Position numbers and translations under genes: made by a program
Part shown: piece by piece, positions 22,899 through 34,729 of the stretch
How the letters are laid out: each line of letters starts with the position of its first letter
Numbering within the stretch: the first letter of the stretch is position 1
Origin: Fragum whitleyi
Lineage: Eukaryota; Mollusca; Bivalvia; Cardiida; Cardiidae
Length of the DNA: 64,000 nt
NCBI GenBank assembly: GCA_948146395.1
Contig: OX411543.1
Location: forward strand, 22,050,026-22,114,025
Direction of reading: 5' to 3'
Notes under the pieces: generated by a model
Seen by the model: the letters and a program-made list of their open reading frames with translations, nothing else
Databases searched by the model: none
Told to the model about the DNA's origin: nothing

Positions 22899-22944
22899 GG
22901 TACTCATTTGAATTGTCTCGTTGAGACGATTCAAAATGAGTACC
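22899..22944. repeat. 46-bp palindrome (GGTACTCATTTGAA type)
   Basis: GGTACTCATTTGAATTGTCT mirrors GAGACGATTCAAAATGAGTA around CGTT. A closely related palindrome with similar right-hand flank is at 26431-26476. Confidence 0.8.
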
Positions 22945-22949
22945 CGCAG

Positions 22950-24442
22950 CATAGGTTTCAATTGAGAAATAATGATATTAGACTTGCGTTATCCCCTCTT
23001 ATCTATAATGTTGATTGAACGTAGCCGAGCTGAGAATTCGTGAGTATGTGTACTGTTTTTTGAAATGAAGAAAGTTCCTTTTACACGAAAAAAAAATTCC
23101 AAATGCATTCTCTCAGAGCTTGTGATGCTTAATTTATGGTTAAAAATCAAAATTCTTCAAGCGTAAATTTTGAGCCAATATGTTCTCCTTTTGGCAAATA
23201 AATTAATATACATACAATACACGAAGGGGACAAACAGATGATGTCGACTGAGATCAGAATGAACACATGTGTCTCCTACGAGAAATAGTACGGCCTCGAT
23301 CCTCGGCAAGGATTTATATATATAAGGGAAAGGATATTTTCGGTCGACAAATAACAATAGCTTACACGACTTATCCAAGCACTTTATCAAATGTTTTTGA
23401 TATCCGAAATGAGTCTACTATGTTAGATTAATGGCTAAAATATAAGAAAAGTTTAGAAACTTCTAACTTTTTTTTAAAGAGATATATATCAGTTGGAACA
23501 AATTCATTGAAAGGAGGTCTTTGAACGTTCGATCATATACATTAAATATTCCTCTGGAGAAAATGAAAATGTTCTGCTAGACGTATTTGCAATAAAATTC
23601 CACAAAATCAAAACGTTTCTATTTTCCCCGGCGTATAAATCTCGAAAAATCAAAATACAATTTATTTGATACAATAAATCATCCCTCAGATATCTTTTCA
23701 ATATTAACGCATATTCTTCCTCGATTTTGCGCTCGCGCTGCATTGATAACGATCAATATAGGAAACAAGGGACATTCATTTTTGCCAGAGATTTAATTTG
23801 TAAATATGATAGATGTTCGGGCCCATAAATCAATCGTCAAGTAGCGAAAATGTCATGGTGCGAATTGAATGCAATCCTTTACCCATTTATTGTGAAAATA
23901 CATTACTATTTCAAACAAGTTAACGTAAAATTGGTGTAATTCCACCAACCTGTTACTGATATGCATAAAGATAGATGAATACATAAAGACGCAAGCTAAT
24001 AGATAAAGAAAAATCTTTCATTTTTTTTCGTATTCACCCCTTCAGGTCATTGACCAACAAATCAGCTGATTGGGCAATATTGGATAAGAGTCGGTAACGT
24101 ACCGGACGTTTTTCGATACCGGAAACCGATAAGTGAAAAGAGGGATCGAAGAGGTCGTAGGGCGAATCGCGATAAGCATCTTAATGCCTATTAACTATAA
24201 CGAGATGTTCGTGTTGAGATAAGAAGATACGGGGCGGTCCCTTTGAAAAGTAATTAATTATCTCTCGATATTACGCAAAAACTAAACTCGTATGTAAATA
24301 GATGAAGACTTTCTGACAGTTTGATATCAATGGGATTGTAAATAAGAAGGGATCAGACGAGTGAGGGGACGCTGTTTTATTTATTTGCTGATCAGTCCTG
24401 TTACGTCTTTGATGTGTTGGCTAAGCCTTTGCATTGAATAAT
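22950..24442. other. Intergenic DNA, no gene recognised
   Basis: The short open frames on both strands (for example the minus-strand frame at 23504-23743) show no domain I recognise. Around 24080-24260 the DNA is somewhat richer in CG dinucleotides, with no interpretable content. Confidence 0.4.
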
Positions 24443-24701
24443 AGCCTTGCGTTCAGGATGCACAGTCGTTTACACACGTTGAATATAAGCCCTGATTAGC
24501 AGGTAGGAGTAGATACAAAACGGGGAGAAAAATTCTCAAACGTTTTGTACTCGTTTCGCAGGTGACCCTATGGCCAGGATGACAAGGCGGTGCAAACTGT
24601 TTGCAAATCACATCCCGCTTTGCACGTGCATTTGCGTGCAAAGCGGGATATAAATTTGCAAACAGTTCACACTGTTATTTCATTCTGAACACAGGACAGG
24701 T
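24443..24701. mobile_element. Family D foldback, copy 4, with a second left end
   Basis: One left end lies at 24443 (AGCCTTGCGTTCAGGATG) and another at about 24570 (GGCCAGGATGACAAGGCGG). They share a single right end (ATTCTGAACACAGGACAGG). The core CCCGCTTTGCACGTGCATTT / GCGTGCAAAGCGGG is intact. This suggests one copy inserted into another or a partial duplication. Confidence 0.75.
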
Positions 24702-25172
24702 GTTTCAGATTATCCCATACATTCATACATAATCAAGTCCAGTTCAAAATGAGTAACTTTGAATTGTAACTTTAATAAAGATTTTTCCCAGTAAAATCGA
24801 TACAAATGAGATCAAAAAGGAAAATATTTAAATTTCTCTCAATTTATATAGCAACATTTAAGTGCACGATACGGGGCATAAAGAATAACAATTTCAAATT
24901 AAATGCAATAAATTAATTTAAATTGAGTTTGTCTCTTTCAATAAATTTCAATCGAGCATAAACTGAATTATATTTAAGTTTATTATTTACCCTTTGTAAA
25001 TATTTATTCCAACTTTGATTTGAACAAACCGTTTTGTATTATAGGCCCTAGATCGAGATTTTTTTATATAGAACAGCGAAAAAATATGTGATCCGTCTTA
25101 ATTATCAAAAGAACAGCCTCATTCTGAGTTCAGATAACGAAGCACAGGGAGCATCCCAGAAATGCTATTAAT
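24702..25172. other. AT-rich intergenic DNA
   Basis: No gene, RNA or repeat family recognised. Confidence 0.45.
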
Positions 25173-25410
25173 TGAGCATGTGCATGACATTTCCATGAAT
25201 TTCAAATGTGCACCAAGCAAAGAATCTGGCAAGCCTGTGCATTTGCACAGACTGCCCAGAGTCTTCGCTTCGCAATTTGTAAATTAATAAAGCTTTAAAG
25301 TGTCTTAAAAGTCGCGCAATTTTCTTTTTAAGTTATGTATCGTCTTGGCTACTTAATGTTGGTCATTCACTCACAGGCTCTAGTTGTTTGAAATGTCACA
25401 CACAGGCTCA
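25173..25410. mobile_element. Family S MITE, copy 2
   Basis: Left end TGAGCATGTGCATGACATTT; right end GAAATGTCACACACAGGCTC. These are inverted repeats of about 21 bp. The inner hairpin is GCCTGTGC-attt-GCACAGACTG, flanked by GCAAAGAATCTGG and CCAGAGTCTTCGCTTCGC. This is the single-hairpin ancestor type of the array at 640-1410. Confidence 0.85.
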
Positions 25411-26430
25411 ATTCGTGCTTCGTTGTCCTGATTGTAGGGCTGAAATAAGTTATGACGCCCTAAAAAGGTCGAATTATCTTCATGTATTCCTGTACTGTGT
25501 GTGTGGTACGTATAATTGGGCTTAAACCTTATATTTTATGGGTGCCCATCCAAGAAATTAGGATGTTGACGTAAATATTTCTGACTGGACTTACTTTCTT
25601 TACGAGAAAGTACAAAAGTGCACGTGTACAAGTCTTTTTATAAAAGTGACTTTTAAACTCAAATGGTTCACCAATTCAAGTGACCAATCTCTCAAGCCCC
25701 GTGGTTATGTACAAGACCATAAATGAATAAAAGCCCTCATTCATATTCAACCAAATGTATATATGTTTAATAGAAGAACAAAACTGTTCGCCCAAAGAGT
25801 AACACACCTTCGAAACCTGTGAGAAAAAGGTGCCTATACGAAACTAATGATGTTAAAACAAACAAAAGTCGTAAATAATCTATCTCCGGCTCTAAATTTC
25901 TGAGATAGTGCTAAATAAAATACATCACGCTGTATCCATTTATTTTAAAACTGATTCAATTATGATTTACGGCTTTTTGCCGTCAAATTTTCGCGGATAT
26001 TTTCGGAGAAAGTAATGATATATATAAAGAAAATAAAAAACGGGAGCCTGTGTAAATAAGTATCAGAGAAAAGTTTTCTTTTACTTTTCACTTGGAATTT
26101 AAGATAATTGGAACTGAGAATTTCTCGTTTTCTTTTTGCTATAAAATGATTGCCATTACGTACACGTGTATTCGTTTTTTGTTTTGTATGAAATGTAAAG
26201 AATACCCTGTGGCTATCCTCAGATGACAAAAAAGTCATCAGCTCTATATTGACTTTCAATAGATTCCAAGCTTTAAACATTTCCTTTATAAATGTATAAT
26301 TTACGATCAGACTGCATGCATAGCATCACAAAAATGGAATAGAATAGATGGATATAATAAACTAATAGTCCAAGTGTAGAATGGATTGAACATTCTTAAA
26401 TTGTTATCATGCCATGAAATCCCTCTCGTG
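25411..26430. other. AT-rich intergenic DNA
   Basis: No supported gene. The minus-strand frame at 25960-26280 has no recognisable domain. Confidence 0.4.
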
Positions 26431-26476
26431 GGTACTCATTTGAGTCGTCTCGATGAGGCGATTCAAATGAGTATCC
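26431..26476. repeat. 46-bp palindrome related to 22899-22944
   Basis: GGTACTCATTTGAGTCGTCT mirrors GGCGATTCAAATGAGTATCC around CGAT. The sequence just downstream (CACAACACAGAGTTTGAAAT) resembles that beside the 22.9-kb palindrome, so the two are copies of one element. Confidence 0.8.
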
Positions 26477-26953
26477 ACAACACAGAGTTTGAAATTGAAA
26501 AAAAAACCCAACATTTTATCCCATTCAACAATATTTATGTAAATGATTGTAAGAAGACCGTTGGTAAAGAAACGAAAAGGCAGTTCACAAGGCAATAAGA
26601 TTTTAAAAGATTTCCGTGAAATCTGGCAAATTTTTCTAGTTTCGATTTTAAACAAACAACAAAAGACTGAATGAGAAAAGAAGATTACGTTACCATGACA
26701 ACGGTTTCTTCTGTGCAATTAAAAATCCCTGTAATAGGGCCACAATATTGGGGTATCAAATGAAAGAAATATCAAATCGGCTTAAATCGACGTTCTCAAT
26801 CAAGGAAAATTGACATTTAAATTCAAGGAGACGATGACTTGGAATACACAGGGCATCAACAACAACAAAAACTCGTTTTTTTTGTTATAATAGGTTCAAC
26901 GCCGCTTTTGATCCCCTAGCTGTTGAATCCTAGTACTTGTTTTAGATTTCGTT

Positions 26954-27021
26954 GGCTCCGAGCGGAAAAGTTGTAACTGCCTATATATTGATAGGCAGTT
27001 ACAACTTTTTCTCTCCGAACC
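26954..27021. repeat. Family E hairpin, copy 3
   Basis: AAAAGTTGTAACTGCCTATA and TATTGATAGGCAGTTACAAC form a near-perfect stem. Outer arms GGCTCCGAG and TCTCCGAACC are partly paired. Confidence 0.8.
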
Positions 27022-27154
27022 TTCGATTTTCCACCGTGACACCATTTCCTTGTCTCAAACGCCGAACTTATATAAGCCCTTCTTACTTCCCGCCTCTCCC
27101 TTTTATTTTTTCCTGACTCACTTTTTCTTTACCCTTTTCTTGTACTGCCATATG

Positions 27155-27250
27155 ACTTGATCAATTCTATTTTACATGCTTGTATGATGTTTTTTCTCAA
27201 ATACCTTGTAATTTGGTGTGAGAATTGAATTAAAAGTTGAAAGTTAAGTT
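27155..27250 (+). mobile_element. Non-LTR retrotransposon 3' end fragment (plus)
   Basis: About 95 bp starting GACTTGATCAATTCTATTTT and ending GAATTAAAAGTTGAAAGTTA match the reverse complement of 33108-33204 at roughly 90% identity by eye. The short GTTGAA-type repeat at one end resembles the simple tail of a LINE or SINE. No reading frame remains. Confidence 0.5.
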
Positions 27251-27378
27251 TACGATCATCCACAAAAGATCGAAAGACGAAAAAAAAAAAACTGTTTGGC
27301 AAGCCCGAGAAAGAACCTCGGTTTGCGTTTAAATTCGTGAATGTAAAAGATTTGTGACATTATCTGTTCATTTAAGAT

Positions 27379-27685
27379 ACAGTTAAGAACATCGTAAAAT
27401 TAACCTTCTTTCAAACCAAAACCATGTTTAATTGGTTCATTCATTCCAAACACTCACACAAACCACTTAAAAACGCTCCAAAATCACCAAAAAAAGTGAT
27501 ACGATTAACAGCAACATTCAAGGAATAAATGCAAGAAAAAATCCATGATTTCGATGACTTAATCTAATTTGTAAGCGTTAACGGGTTCGTGAAGACATAG
27601 AAAGCTATTTAAAGAACTTTTATGCATATCTTGTTAAAGGAAGGTAATAAATATCGCTAATTTTGTCCATCTTTAACAAAATTTA
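27379..27685 (+). mobile_element. Family A MITE, copy 5, truncated
   Basis: Starts ACAGTTAAGAACATCGTAAA and runs to the central block GCTAATTTTGTCCATCTTTA / ACAAAATTTAT. The right arm and right terminus are absent. Confidence 0.8.
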
Positions 27686-27689
27686 TAAA

Positions 27690-28831
27690 GCACAGTCTCT
27701 ATGGATGTAAATATAAAGACGACTTCAATATTCGAGACTGTGTTTTCTATATAAGTATGCTAATAAGTTTCTAGTTCATGTACGAAATACAATTCTATTT
27801 TCTTTTCACAAACATGTCTAGTTCGAGCATAACTAGCCGTAATTTATTTCCACAAGTACGCCACTTCAAATTAACGTCAAAACGTAACCTTTGATACGTA
27901 CGTTAATCACACAACGTTGATGAAATTTACACCCAGAGATAGTTTTACATGCTCAGGTCTTGTCGCGAACGAGCACTTATGTCATTGTCGCTGAATTTTA
28001 ATTTGTTGATAATATATTAAAATGTTTTAGAATTCTTCATCGAATATAAAGTAACTGCTGTTCACACGATGTGCCTGATAAACACAAAGTTTTGCAGTGT
28101 AGATTAAGATAAGCCCACACAGAATGACAGATGTTCTCAGTAGCTATAAAAGGGAATTCTGTAGCCTTTTTGAAAGATACTCTAACGAAATTGGGTATAA
28201 ATTATAAGTGTTAATGCGGCGTTATTCTTCGGGAATAAAGAAAGGGCGTCTCCGAAATTGCTATCCATAATGAAAGACAAGAGGATTTTTAAAAAATGTT
28301 TGGCTATACGCATTTCGAAAGCTGGAGTGTCTTGTTTTCACAAGTTCGAAAAATAAATAAGGGTTATTCCATTTTAAATCAGTAGTTCAATATATCACCA
28401 ACAAGAATGGAACGAAGCTCAATAAATAATCATAAGAAGAAAAAGAACAACAACATCATCATCATCATCAACAACAACAAAAACAAGAACAACAACAATC
28501 GCAATTACGACGTCATCGTCTACGAAATGTCAATAGTTATACTAAAAAAAGCAACGATATAAAAAACATAAAAAACAAAACCCTTTAATCGATTTTTATT
28601 AAATGCTTCTGAATATGTTGAAAAAAACAATACGATCCCAGTGAGAGTAGAACATCTGTAAAAGCAACTCCTATCGCACTTGTTTGTAATATATTACCGA
28701 GTTCTGTGTCATTTTGCCAGAAAGCTGCATAGTTTAGTTTGATACTGTTTCATATCGAGTGCAGAAGTATTTTCTCTGTATAGCTCTTTAAAATCACATA
28801 GGATAAAGAGAACATACTTTTTTATTTTCAG
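27690..28831. other. AT-rich DNA with microsatellite
   Basis: Apart from the CAA/CAT microsatellite at 28445-28498 and a small AGACTGTG inverted repeat at 27691-27750, I see nothing identifiable. Confidence 0.4.
28445..28498. repeat. CAA/CAT microsatellite
   Basis: Interrupted runs of CAA, CAT and AAC trinucleotides. Confidence 0.88.
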
Positions 28832-29040
28832 ATTCGTCTTTTGAAGAACATGGCAACTTCATGCACACGCACATTGCAAGACTTCATGCACACGCACATT
28901 TAAATAACAGTATCAAACGAAAAGTATATGCATGTATATTTATTAATCTTTTAAACCAAAATACAAGACTATTTCTATTACTTCATGCAATGTATATATA
29001 TTCCAATCCTTTAGTTGTGTCCCATTCTAAATCAAGGTGA
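28832..29040 (+). CDS. Candidate terminal exon, phase-compatible with 18987 exon
   Basis: A good acceptor (TTTTTTATTTTCAG) ends at 28831. Joining the final G of 19074 to AT at 28832 gives Asp, followed by 68 open codons to TGA at 29038 (SSFEEHGNFMHTHIARLHAH at the start). The peptide contains a dibasic KR and no cysteine pattern I know. An in-exon duplication, ACTTCATGCACACGCACATT at 28856 and 28881, has a 25-bp spacing not divisible by three, which argues against long-term coding constraint. The implied intron is 9.8 kb. Other acceptors exist, so this is only a candidate. Confidence 0.15.
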
Positions 29041-30314
29041 AGTCTGAAATTTGAAAGACAAGTTCTTCATTGAATGTAGCCACAGTTTAATTACTATCCT
29101 GAACGCAGTGCAGACAAGCTGTAAGGGTCGACTCATTAGTACGAGGTGTAAAAATGACAAGGTTTTATTCACAATTTATTTGCCATCTGGTATATCACAT
29201 ATCAGATACGTGTTTTATACAAAGGCTTGTGATCAATCAAAGATAATCATTTCGAAGCTATATACCGTAAAAACGGTCTATCATATTGTACGGTGATGAT
29301 ATAAAACATGTGTTCATCTATAAAACTATATAGTCTGAAATCTTGTTTCGGAAGATTTTATGTTAGATCACATAGAAAAGAATATCCCCACTGTACGAAA
29401 TATGTGGAGACTAATTCAAAGCAGTTGAAACCACATGCTGCACAAAGTTTCGTAACATTCCAAAAGTAAGTAAAATTACAATAAAAGACTGCAAGAACAC
29501 AATATCACAAACTTATTCCACAGGGAATATCTTTAGTTCATATAGCTACTCCAAATTTCAAAACTGTTAAAAAACTACGAGAAATAGCGATAGAAGTATC
29601 TCCCAACCCCACCCACTGACATTTAAAGCCAACAACCGATATTTTCTCACTTAAACAATCAATCAATTTCGCAGCCCCCAAAATTCCGATGCATATAAAT
29701 TATACCCCTTCAAAAACATCTAGATTGTCATGAACAAAAAATTACCAAGAAATCCACAATCAATCATAATCACGCAATTACTGTCAGAAATCCATGCTGT
29801 ACTTTTTTCTCCGTCAATTTTTTCTTCGAGAGATATTAAACCCTTATTTCTTACACTTTCGTTTCACAACTGTTCATGTACACTTCAAACCAGCTGAAAG
29901 CATTTGACGTTCGATAAAAAGTATAAACGACGATCTTGTTTCTATATCTTTGTAGTTTTTACGCTGATCATGTAATACTAGTATGATTTTTTTTCGGTTA
30001 TAAATAGACAAAAAATAATCCGCAGCGGAATGTTCCGAGTCTTCATTACCCATTTGCTTGCTGTAAGACGGATTTTATACGTACTAAGTCTCAGAAAAAG
30101 AGAGTTTATTCAACAATAAAGCAAACTTCTGGCCTCAAATTACTGATTGCAAGTTATAAGTACTTCCTCGTGTTCTTAAATTCTTTTTTTTTTCTTTTAA
30201 AGACCTGTGACAATGGTCAGATCGAAATAATTTATTGCTTAGAGTTTCTATCAAATCATCAAGCATTACCATTACACATATATGTGCACATATCGCAGGC
30301 TCAAGACAACAATT
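29041..30314. other. AT-rich intergenic DNA
   Basis: One short family D scrap (ATCCTGAACGCAGTGCAGAC at about 29097) is visible. Nothing else is recognised. Confidence 0.4.
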
Positions 30315-30350
30315 TAGGAAGCGCCTATATTTATAGGCACTTACAGCATA
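30315..30350. repeat. Family E core fragment
   Basis: AGCGCCTATATTTATAGGCA followed by CTTAC retains only the innermost hairpin of family E. Confidence 0.5.
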
Positions 30351-32006
30351 TAACATATATATTTCAAAACACTTTCATAGATACGAGATACAAACTAAGC
30401 AAATTACCTAGAAAATTGCCATAACACAGCTAAGGCCGGAACTGTCTCTGTCACATATATATTGTGTTATGTCAATGATATATTCCACCCACCGGGGACC
30501 GAACATTAATGACAACGATAATTTGATTTCTCGGAGATTTTCCCCTATACAGTGTGAATCCGAAGGACACTGGATATGTAAATCCATAGCCTTGATTAGA
30601 TGACCTCTTGGGGACAAATTATCTCTTTTAGTCTTTTTCGACGAATCTGCCGTTGATAAAATATTGTTCATGTAAATTCCTTTTGTATATACTGTCGCGG
30701 AAAATGTCTTAAAAAGAAGAGCTTTTCCTGGAATTGTGGAAAGGTCGCAATTGTTTCATAATTACACGTTTTGGCCTCACATGCATAATAAAAATATTAT
30801 TGTCATGTTCTAGTACTATCATTAATGAACGGGGCATACAAAAATGATCTCAGATATATAATTCGTACTTTTATTTACTGTGGCAAATGTACGATTTATC
30901 TAAAAACGTAATTCATTAAACATTGATTTATACGAATTATGATTTCAAAGTCAGTTTTTCAAGCAACTTTTCTTAATAACTATAAGCTTAATTTGCGCAT
31001 GCTGCTTACACATGAACTACATGAACTACACCCGATATCAAATTGGAATCACGTGACCATAGTCTTCTTTCCGACGATGCAGCCCAATTAAATAACACTC
31101 GTACTCTAGAAAACGTATACAATAATTATAGTGGCTGTATTGAAAGAACATGGAAATACGAATTTCTCCGAGAGACAAATTATTCGAAACACACAATTAT
31201 GGGTTTTGGCTTCATTCACTGTATCATGTTTTAATTAATTTTGCCTTGATTAGACATTTGTAATTTGTACAAAAAGGATCTATCTGGCAGATTTGAAATG
31301 TACAGGGTCGGATCGTTCAAGAATGTTAAATGACGTGTTAAACTTACGCAATAAAATCGTACGAAATGTCGTGTCTACAGCTTTATTGCACATTTTGGTA
31401 AACCATCGACGAAATTTTTTTATTTTTCGAATTTTTGAAATGATTACACCCTGTTGACCTATGATATACTTAGTCTTATTTTGGTACTTTTAGAGTTTCA
31501 AAACCGCCCTTTTTTCGGAGACTTGTTATATTATCTTATAATAGCAATCCAATAAAATAAAGAATTCTGATTGGTTTAAATCGCATCACGTGGGGAAATC
31601 CATTGCACTTTATTTCTGTATAAAATGCAATAGGTCTTTCGGGAAACCCCCGATCTTCGATCTGCAAGTCCTGTGTTGTAGGAACTCGAATTAACATAAT
31701 TCCCGATCATCAACGCAACATTGTTATTTAATCGATTATAGATTAAGATATTTTCGAAAGAATTTACGATTACAAGCATGCAGTCATGATTCTGAGCCGG
31801 CGTAAGCTTAGAAAACAGCGAGTCGACGAAGACCATCAAGCAACTCTCTTAACTGAGACCGACCATGCCGTTTTCGTTTAAAAATACAGACTAACTTGGC
31901 AGAAACGAGTTTTTGTCATAAGTACCTCTACGAATTTCAAAGTTGTCGTTTATTTGTGTATCATTCGTTTTACTTTATGAAATTTTACTTTGATAGCGAG
32001 ATAAAA
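30351..32006. other. Intergenic DNA, no gene recognised
   Basis: Several 60-90-codon open frames occur on both strands without domains. I see no repeat family member. Confidence 0.4.
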
Positions 32007-32845
32007 CAAGAAGACCAGGATGGTCCTTGATCGCTCACCTGAGTCTCTTTGACCCCTGGGACATCACACCAATTAAATAGGCAGATGTCATAAAGGATAT
32101 AATTTATACACAAAAACCAATTGTTTCATGAAGTTTTGGCCAAAATTGTGGCTTTTAGAGTTGAAACGAAAAAATGAACATTAAGACCCCTTCTCCCGTG
32201 ATATTGCATGGATCTTTCCCAATTTCAAAAGGGTTCATCCTTGTGACATAGCCAACATTCTGACCAAGTTTCATGAAGATTGGGCCATATTTGTGGCCTC
32301 TAGAGTGTAAACAAGAAAATTGTCTTTAAGGCCCCTTTTCCCGTGATATGGCATGGATCCTATCCATTTTCAATAGGGTTCATCCTTGTGACTTGGCCAA
32401 CAATCTGACACGGTTTTATGATGATTGGGCCATATTTGTGGCTTCTAGAGCATAAACAAGAAAATTGTCATTAAGGCCCCTTTTCCCGTGATATGGCATG
32501 AATCCCTCCCCTTTTTAATAGGGTTCATCTTTGTGACTTGGCAAACATTCTGACCAAGTTTCATTGAGATTGGGCCATATTTGTGGCATCAAGAGTGTAA
32601 ACAAGAAAAATTGTCATTAAGGCCCCTTTTCCGGTGATATGACATGGATCCTTTCCATTTTCAATAGGGTTCATCCTTGTGACCTCACCGACATTCTGAC
32701 CAAGATTCATGAAGATTGGATCATATTTGTGGCCTTTAGAGTGTAAACACTTAAATTGTTGACGAAGGACGACGCACGACGGACGACGGACATTCAACGA
32801 TCACAAAAGCTCACCTTGAGCACGATGTGCTCAGGTGAGCTAAAA
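32007..32845 (+). mobile_element. Helentron/pearl-like element with tandem core
   Basis: The left end contains GACCAGGATGGTC and ATCGCTCACCTGAG. The right end is a perfect hairpin, AGCTCACCTTGAGCAC-gat-GTGCTCAGGTGAGCT, followed by AAAA. Between them is a tandem core of about 4.3 units of 145 bp. Short inverted ends, a terminal hairpin and an internal minisatellite are features of the non-autonomous Helentron-derived 'pearl' elements known from bivalves. I infer that class from architecture, not from a database match. No replicase or helicase is encoded. Confidence 0.55.
32120..32765. repeat. 145-bp tandem repeat, about 4.3 units
   Basis: The landmark TTAAG(G/A)CCCC occurs at 32181, 32326, 32471 and 32617. 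Each unit includes CCCGTGATATGGCATGGATC and CATATTTGTGGC. Units are about 85-90% alike by eye. The open frame on the opposite strand is a by-product of the repeat. Confidence 0.9.
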
Positions 32846-33107
32846 ATACACGTTCTAAAAATAGATTGTGTAATCTATACAGAAAGTAGACTGTTTGTCC
32901 GAGTATTTTAATAGTTTCTTCGATCTAGATGATTGCAATTATAAGGGACGAGTGTCTTTTCTACGGGCGTTATTTGCCATGTGCTAAGGCAATTGCACTT
33001 TATACCCCAATAAACGCAGTGAAAAAGACACTCATCCCTATAGTAAAAGAGGCTGAATTTTTCTTTGTTTCGAGAACGTGTATCTACAAGACGATTTTCA
33101 ATACTCC

Positions 33108-33204
33108 AACTTCAACTTCAACTTTAAATTCAATTCTCATACCAAATAACACGGTATTTGAGAATAAACATCACACAAACATGTAAAATAGAATTGATCA
33201 ATTA
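33108..33204 (-). mobile_element. Non-LTR retrotransposon 3' end fragment (minus)
   Basis: ACTTCAACTTCAACTTTAAA is a short TTCAAC tail, followed by CATACCAAATAACACGGTAT and ending TAGAATTGATCAATTA. It is the inverted counterpart of 27155-27250. The tail repeat on the 3' side of the minus strand fits target-primed insertion. Confidence 0.5.
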
Positions 33205-34311
33205 TACTTATTATATTAACCTACTTATTGAATGTAGTGTCACCATCAATGTGATGATCATTATTTTACTCTCTCAAGGAAATCTTTGTTCCCATGTATC
33301 AAATAAGACTGTGACAGTAGAGGGAAATTGAAAATCGATGAAAGAATTTGTGTTTTCTCACATTCCCAAGGAATCATGTCATAATTATTGCTTTTGTCTT
33401 TGGAATTGTAGACGATTAAACACGAATCTTTGTAGATCTGTATATTTTCTAGAATAAAAGACGACTCAGATAGGAAATGGTCTCCAAAACCATTAGTTTA
33501 AGTTCACCCTCCTTTAACGAAGGCCTTTTAGAAACAAAATAAGTTTCAACATGAGCAGTGGTATTGTTGATATCCAAAAGACAAAGCCCTTTTTAACTCC
33601 ATCAAGTAAAAGCAAAATGAGAACCAACAGCGAAAGATTGAGTTGAGTTAATGTATTGTTAACTAAATCCACCACCCCATCCCTAGCTATTCACGAATGT
33701 ACTTATCTCATCAGTTAACCTTGTCAAAGTACAAGCTTCGGGTGGGACAGATTAGACGTAATGGAAACTTTTATTGCGGATAACTAGAGAATTGCAAGTT
33801 CAGCTGAAAAAATAAATGCTAGGACAATGCATTCCCCTAGGATCTTATGACTATAAGCAAAAACGTAACAAGATAAAAGTCTTCACGAAAAAGAAAGTTT
33901 AACAGAAAAAAAAACAAACAAACAAAAAAAAAAAAAAAAAAAAACAAAAAAAAAACATGGATGCCTTTACACGTTCTGATATTTAAAACACGTCTAAATA
34001 ATTGTCATCGTATAACTCGAAAATGTCTATGATAAATCGTTATTATCGAGTCACGAGTTGCATATAAGCAGAAATAAAGTTCGATTCTCAGAAGGCTTGG
34101 GTGCTAATAAGCCTTGGTATGATACCTTTGGGAGATCGAATTAATTACAAATATCTCTCGCCCTATCGGCTTTTTTTTAACACCCCTTAAATGATCTTAT
34201 CTCACCGCTAACAAGATACACTTGTTTCGGTCAGTAGATTTGCTGATAAGCAATAACCTTGCTTTATAGAATAGACCTATAGCCTTTTCTGCACGTAAAG
34301 GAGCAGGTTTT
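33205..34311. other. AT-rich DNA with an A-rich tract
   Basis: Nothing recognised besides the A/AAAC tract at 33906-33955. Confidence 0.4.
33906..33955. repeat. A-rich low-complexity tract
   Basis: Poly(A) runs interspersed with AAAC units. Confidence 0.9.
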
Positions 34312-34729
34312 TTTAGGAACATCGTGAAATTGACAAGATGAATGATTTTGGAATGGTTTCTTAATGAAATTGAACGAGTGTGATGACTGAGTTTTGGTTG
34401 AAATTAAAGGGGGGTAGTCCAATACCGCTAATTTTGTTCAGAATGAATAAAATTAGCGATATTAACTACCTCCCTGAATTACAATATGCAAACAAGTTCT
34501 ATAAATAGCTTCATATTTCTTTCAGGAACCGATCAATTTCAATTATTTCAGTGAAATCTTTAGTTATATTCATTTTGAATGTAGTTTTTGATCTTATCCT
34601 TTTCAGCATTTTTGGAGCGTTTTTGAACGGCTTGAGTGAGTTTGTCAAATGAATGAATGAAAATCTGAGTGAGTGATTTAGAATAGTTTTGATTGAGATG
34701 GATGTCAATTTCGCGAGGTAACTTAGTGT
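34312..34729 (-). mobile_element. Family A MITE, copy 6
   Basis: An inverted copy: AACATCGTGAAATTGACAAG at left and GATGTCAATTTCGCGAGGTA at right. The centre is GCTAATTTTGTTCAGAATGA followed by ATAAAATTAGCG. The outermost ACAGTTA bases are lost on the left. Confidence 0.85.

Noticed and set aside
23504..23743. 79-codon charged minus-strand frame
   Set aside because: No domain and no neighbouring exon signals.
32561..32797. 78-codon minus-strand frame
   Set aside because: It lies wholly within the 145-bp tandem repeat core and has no domain.
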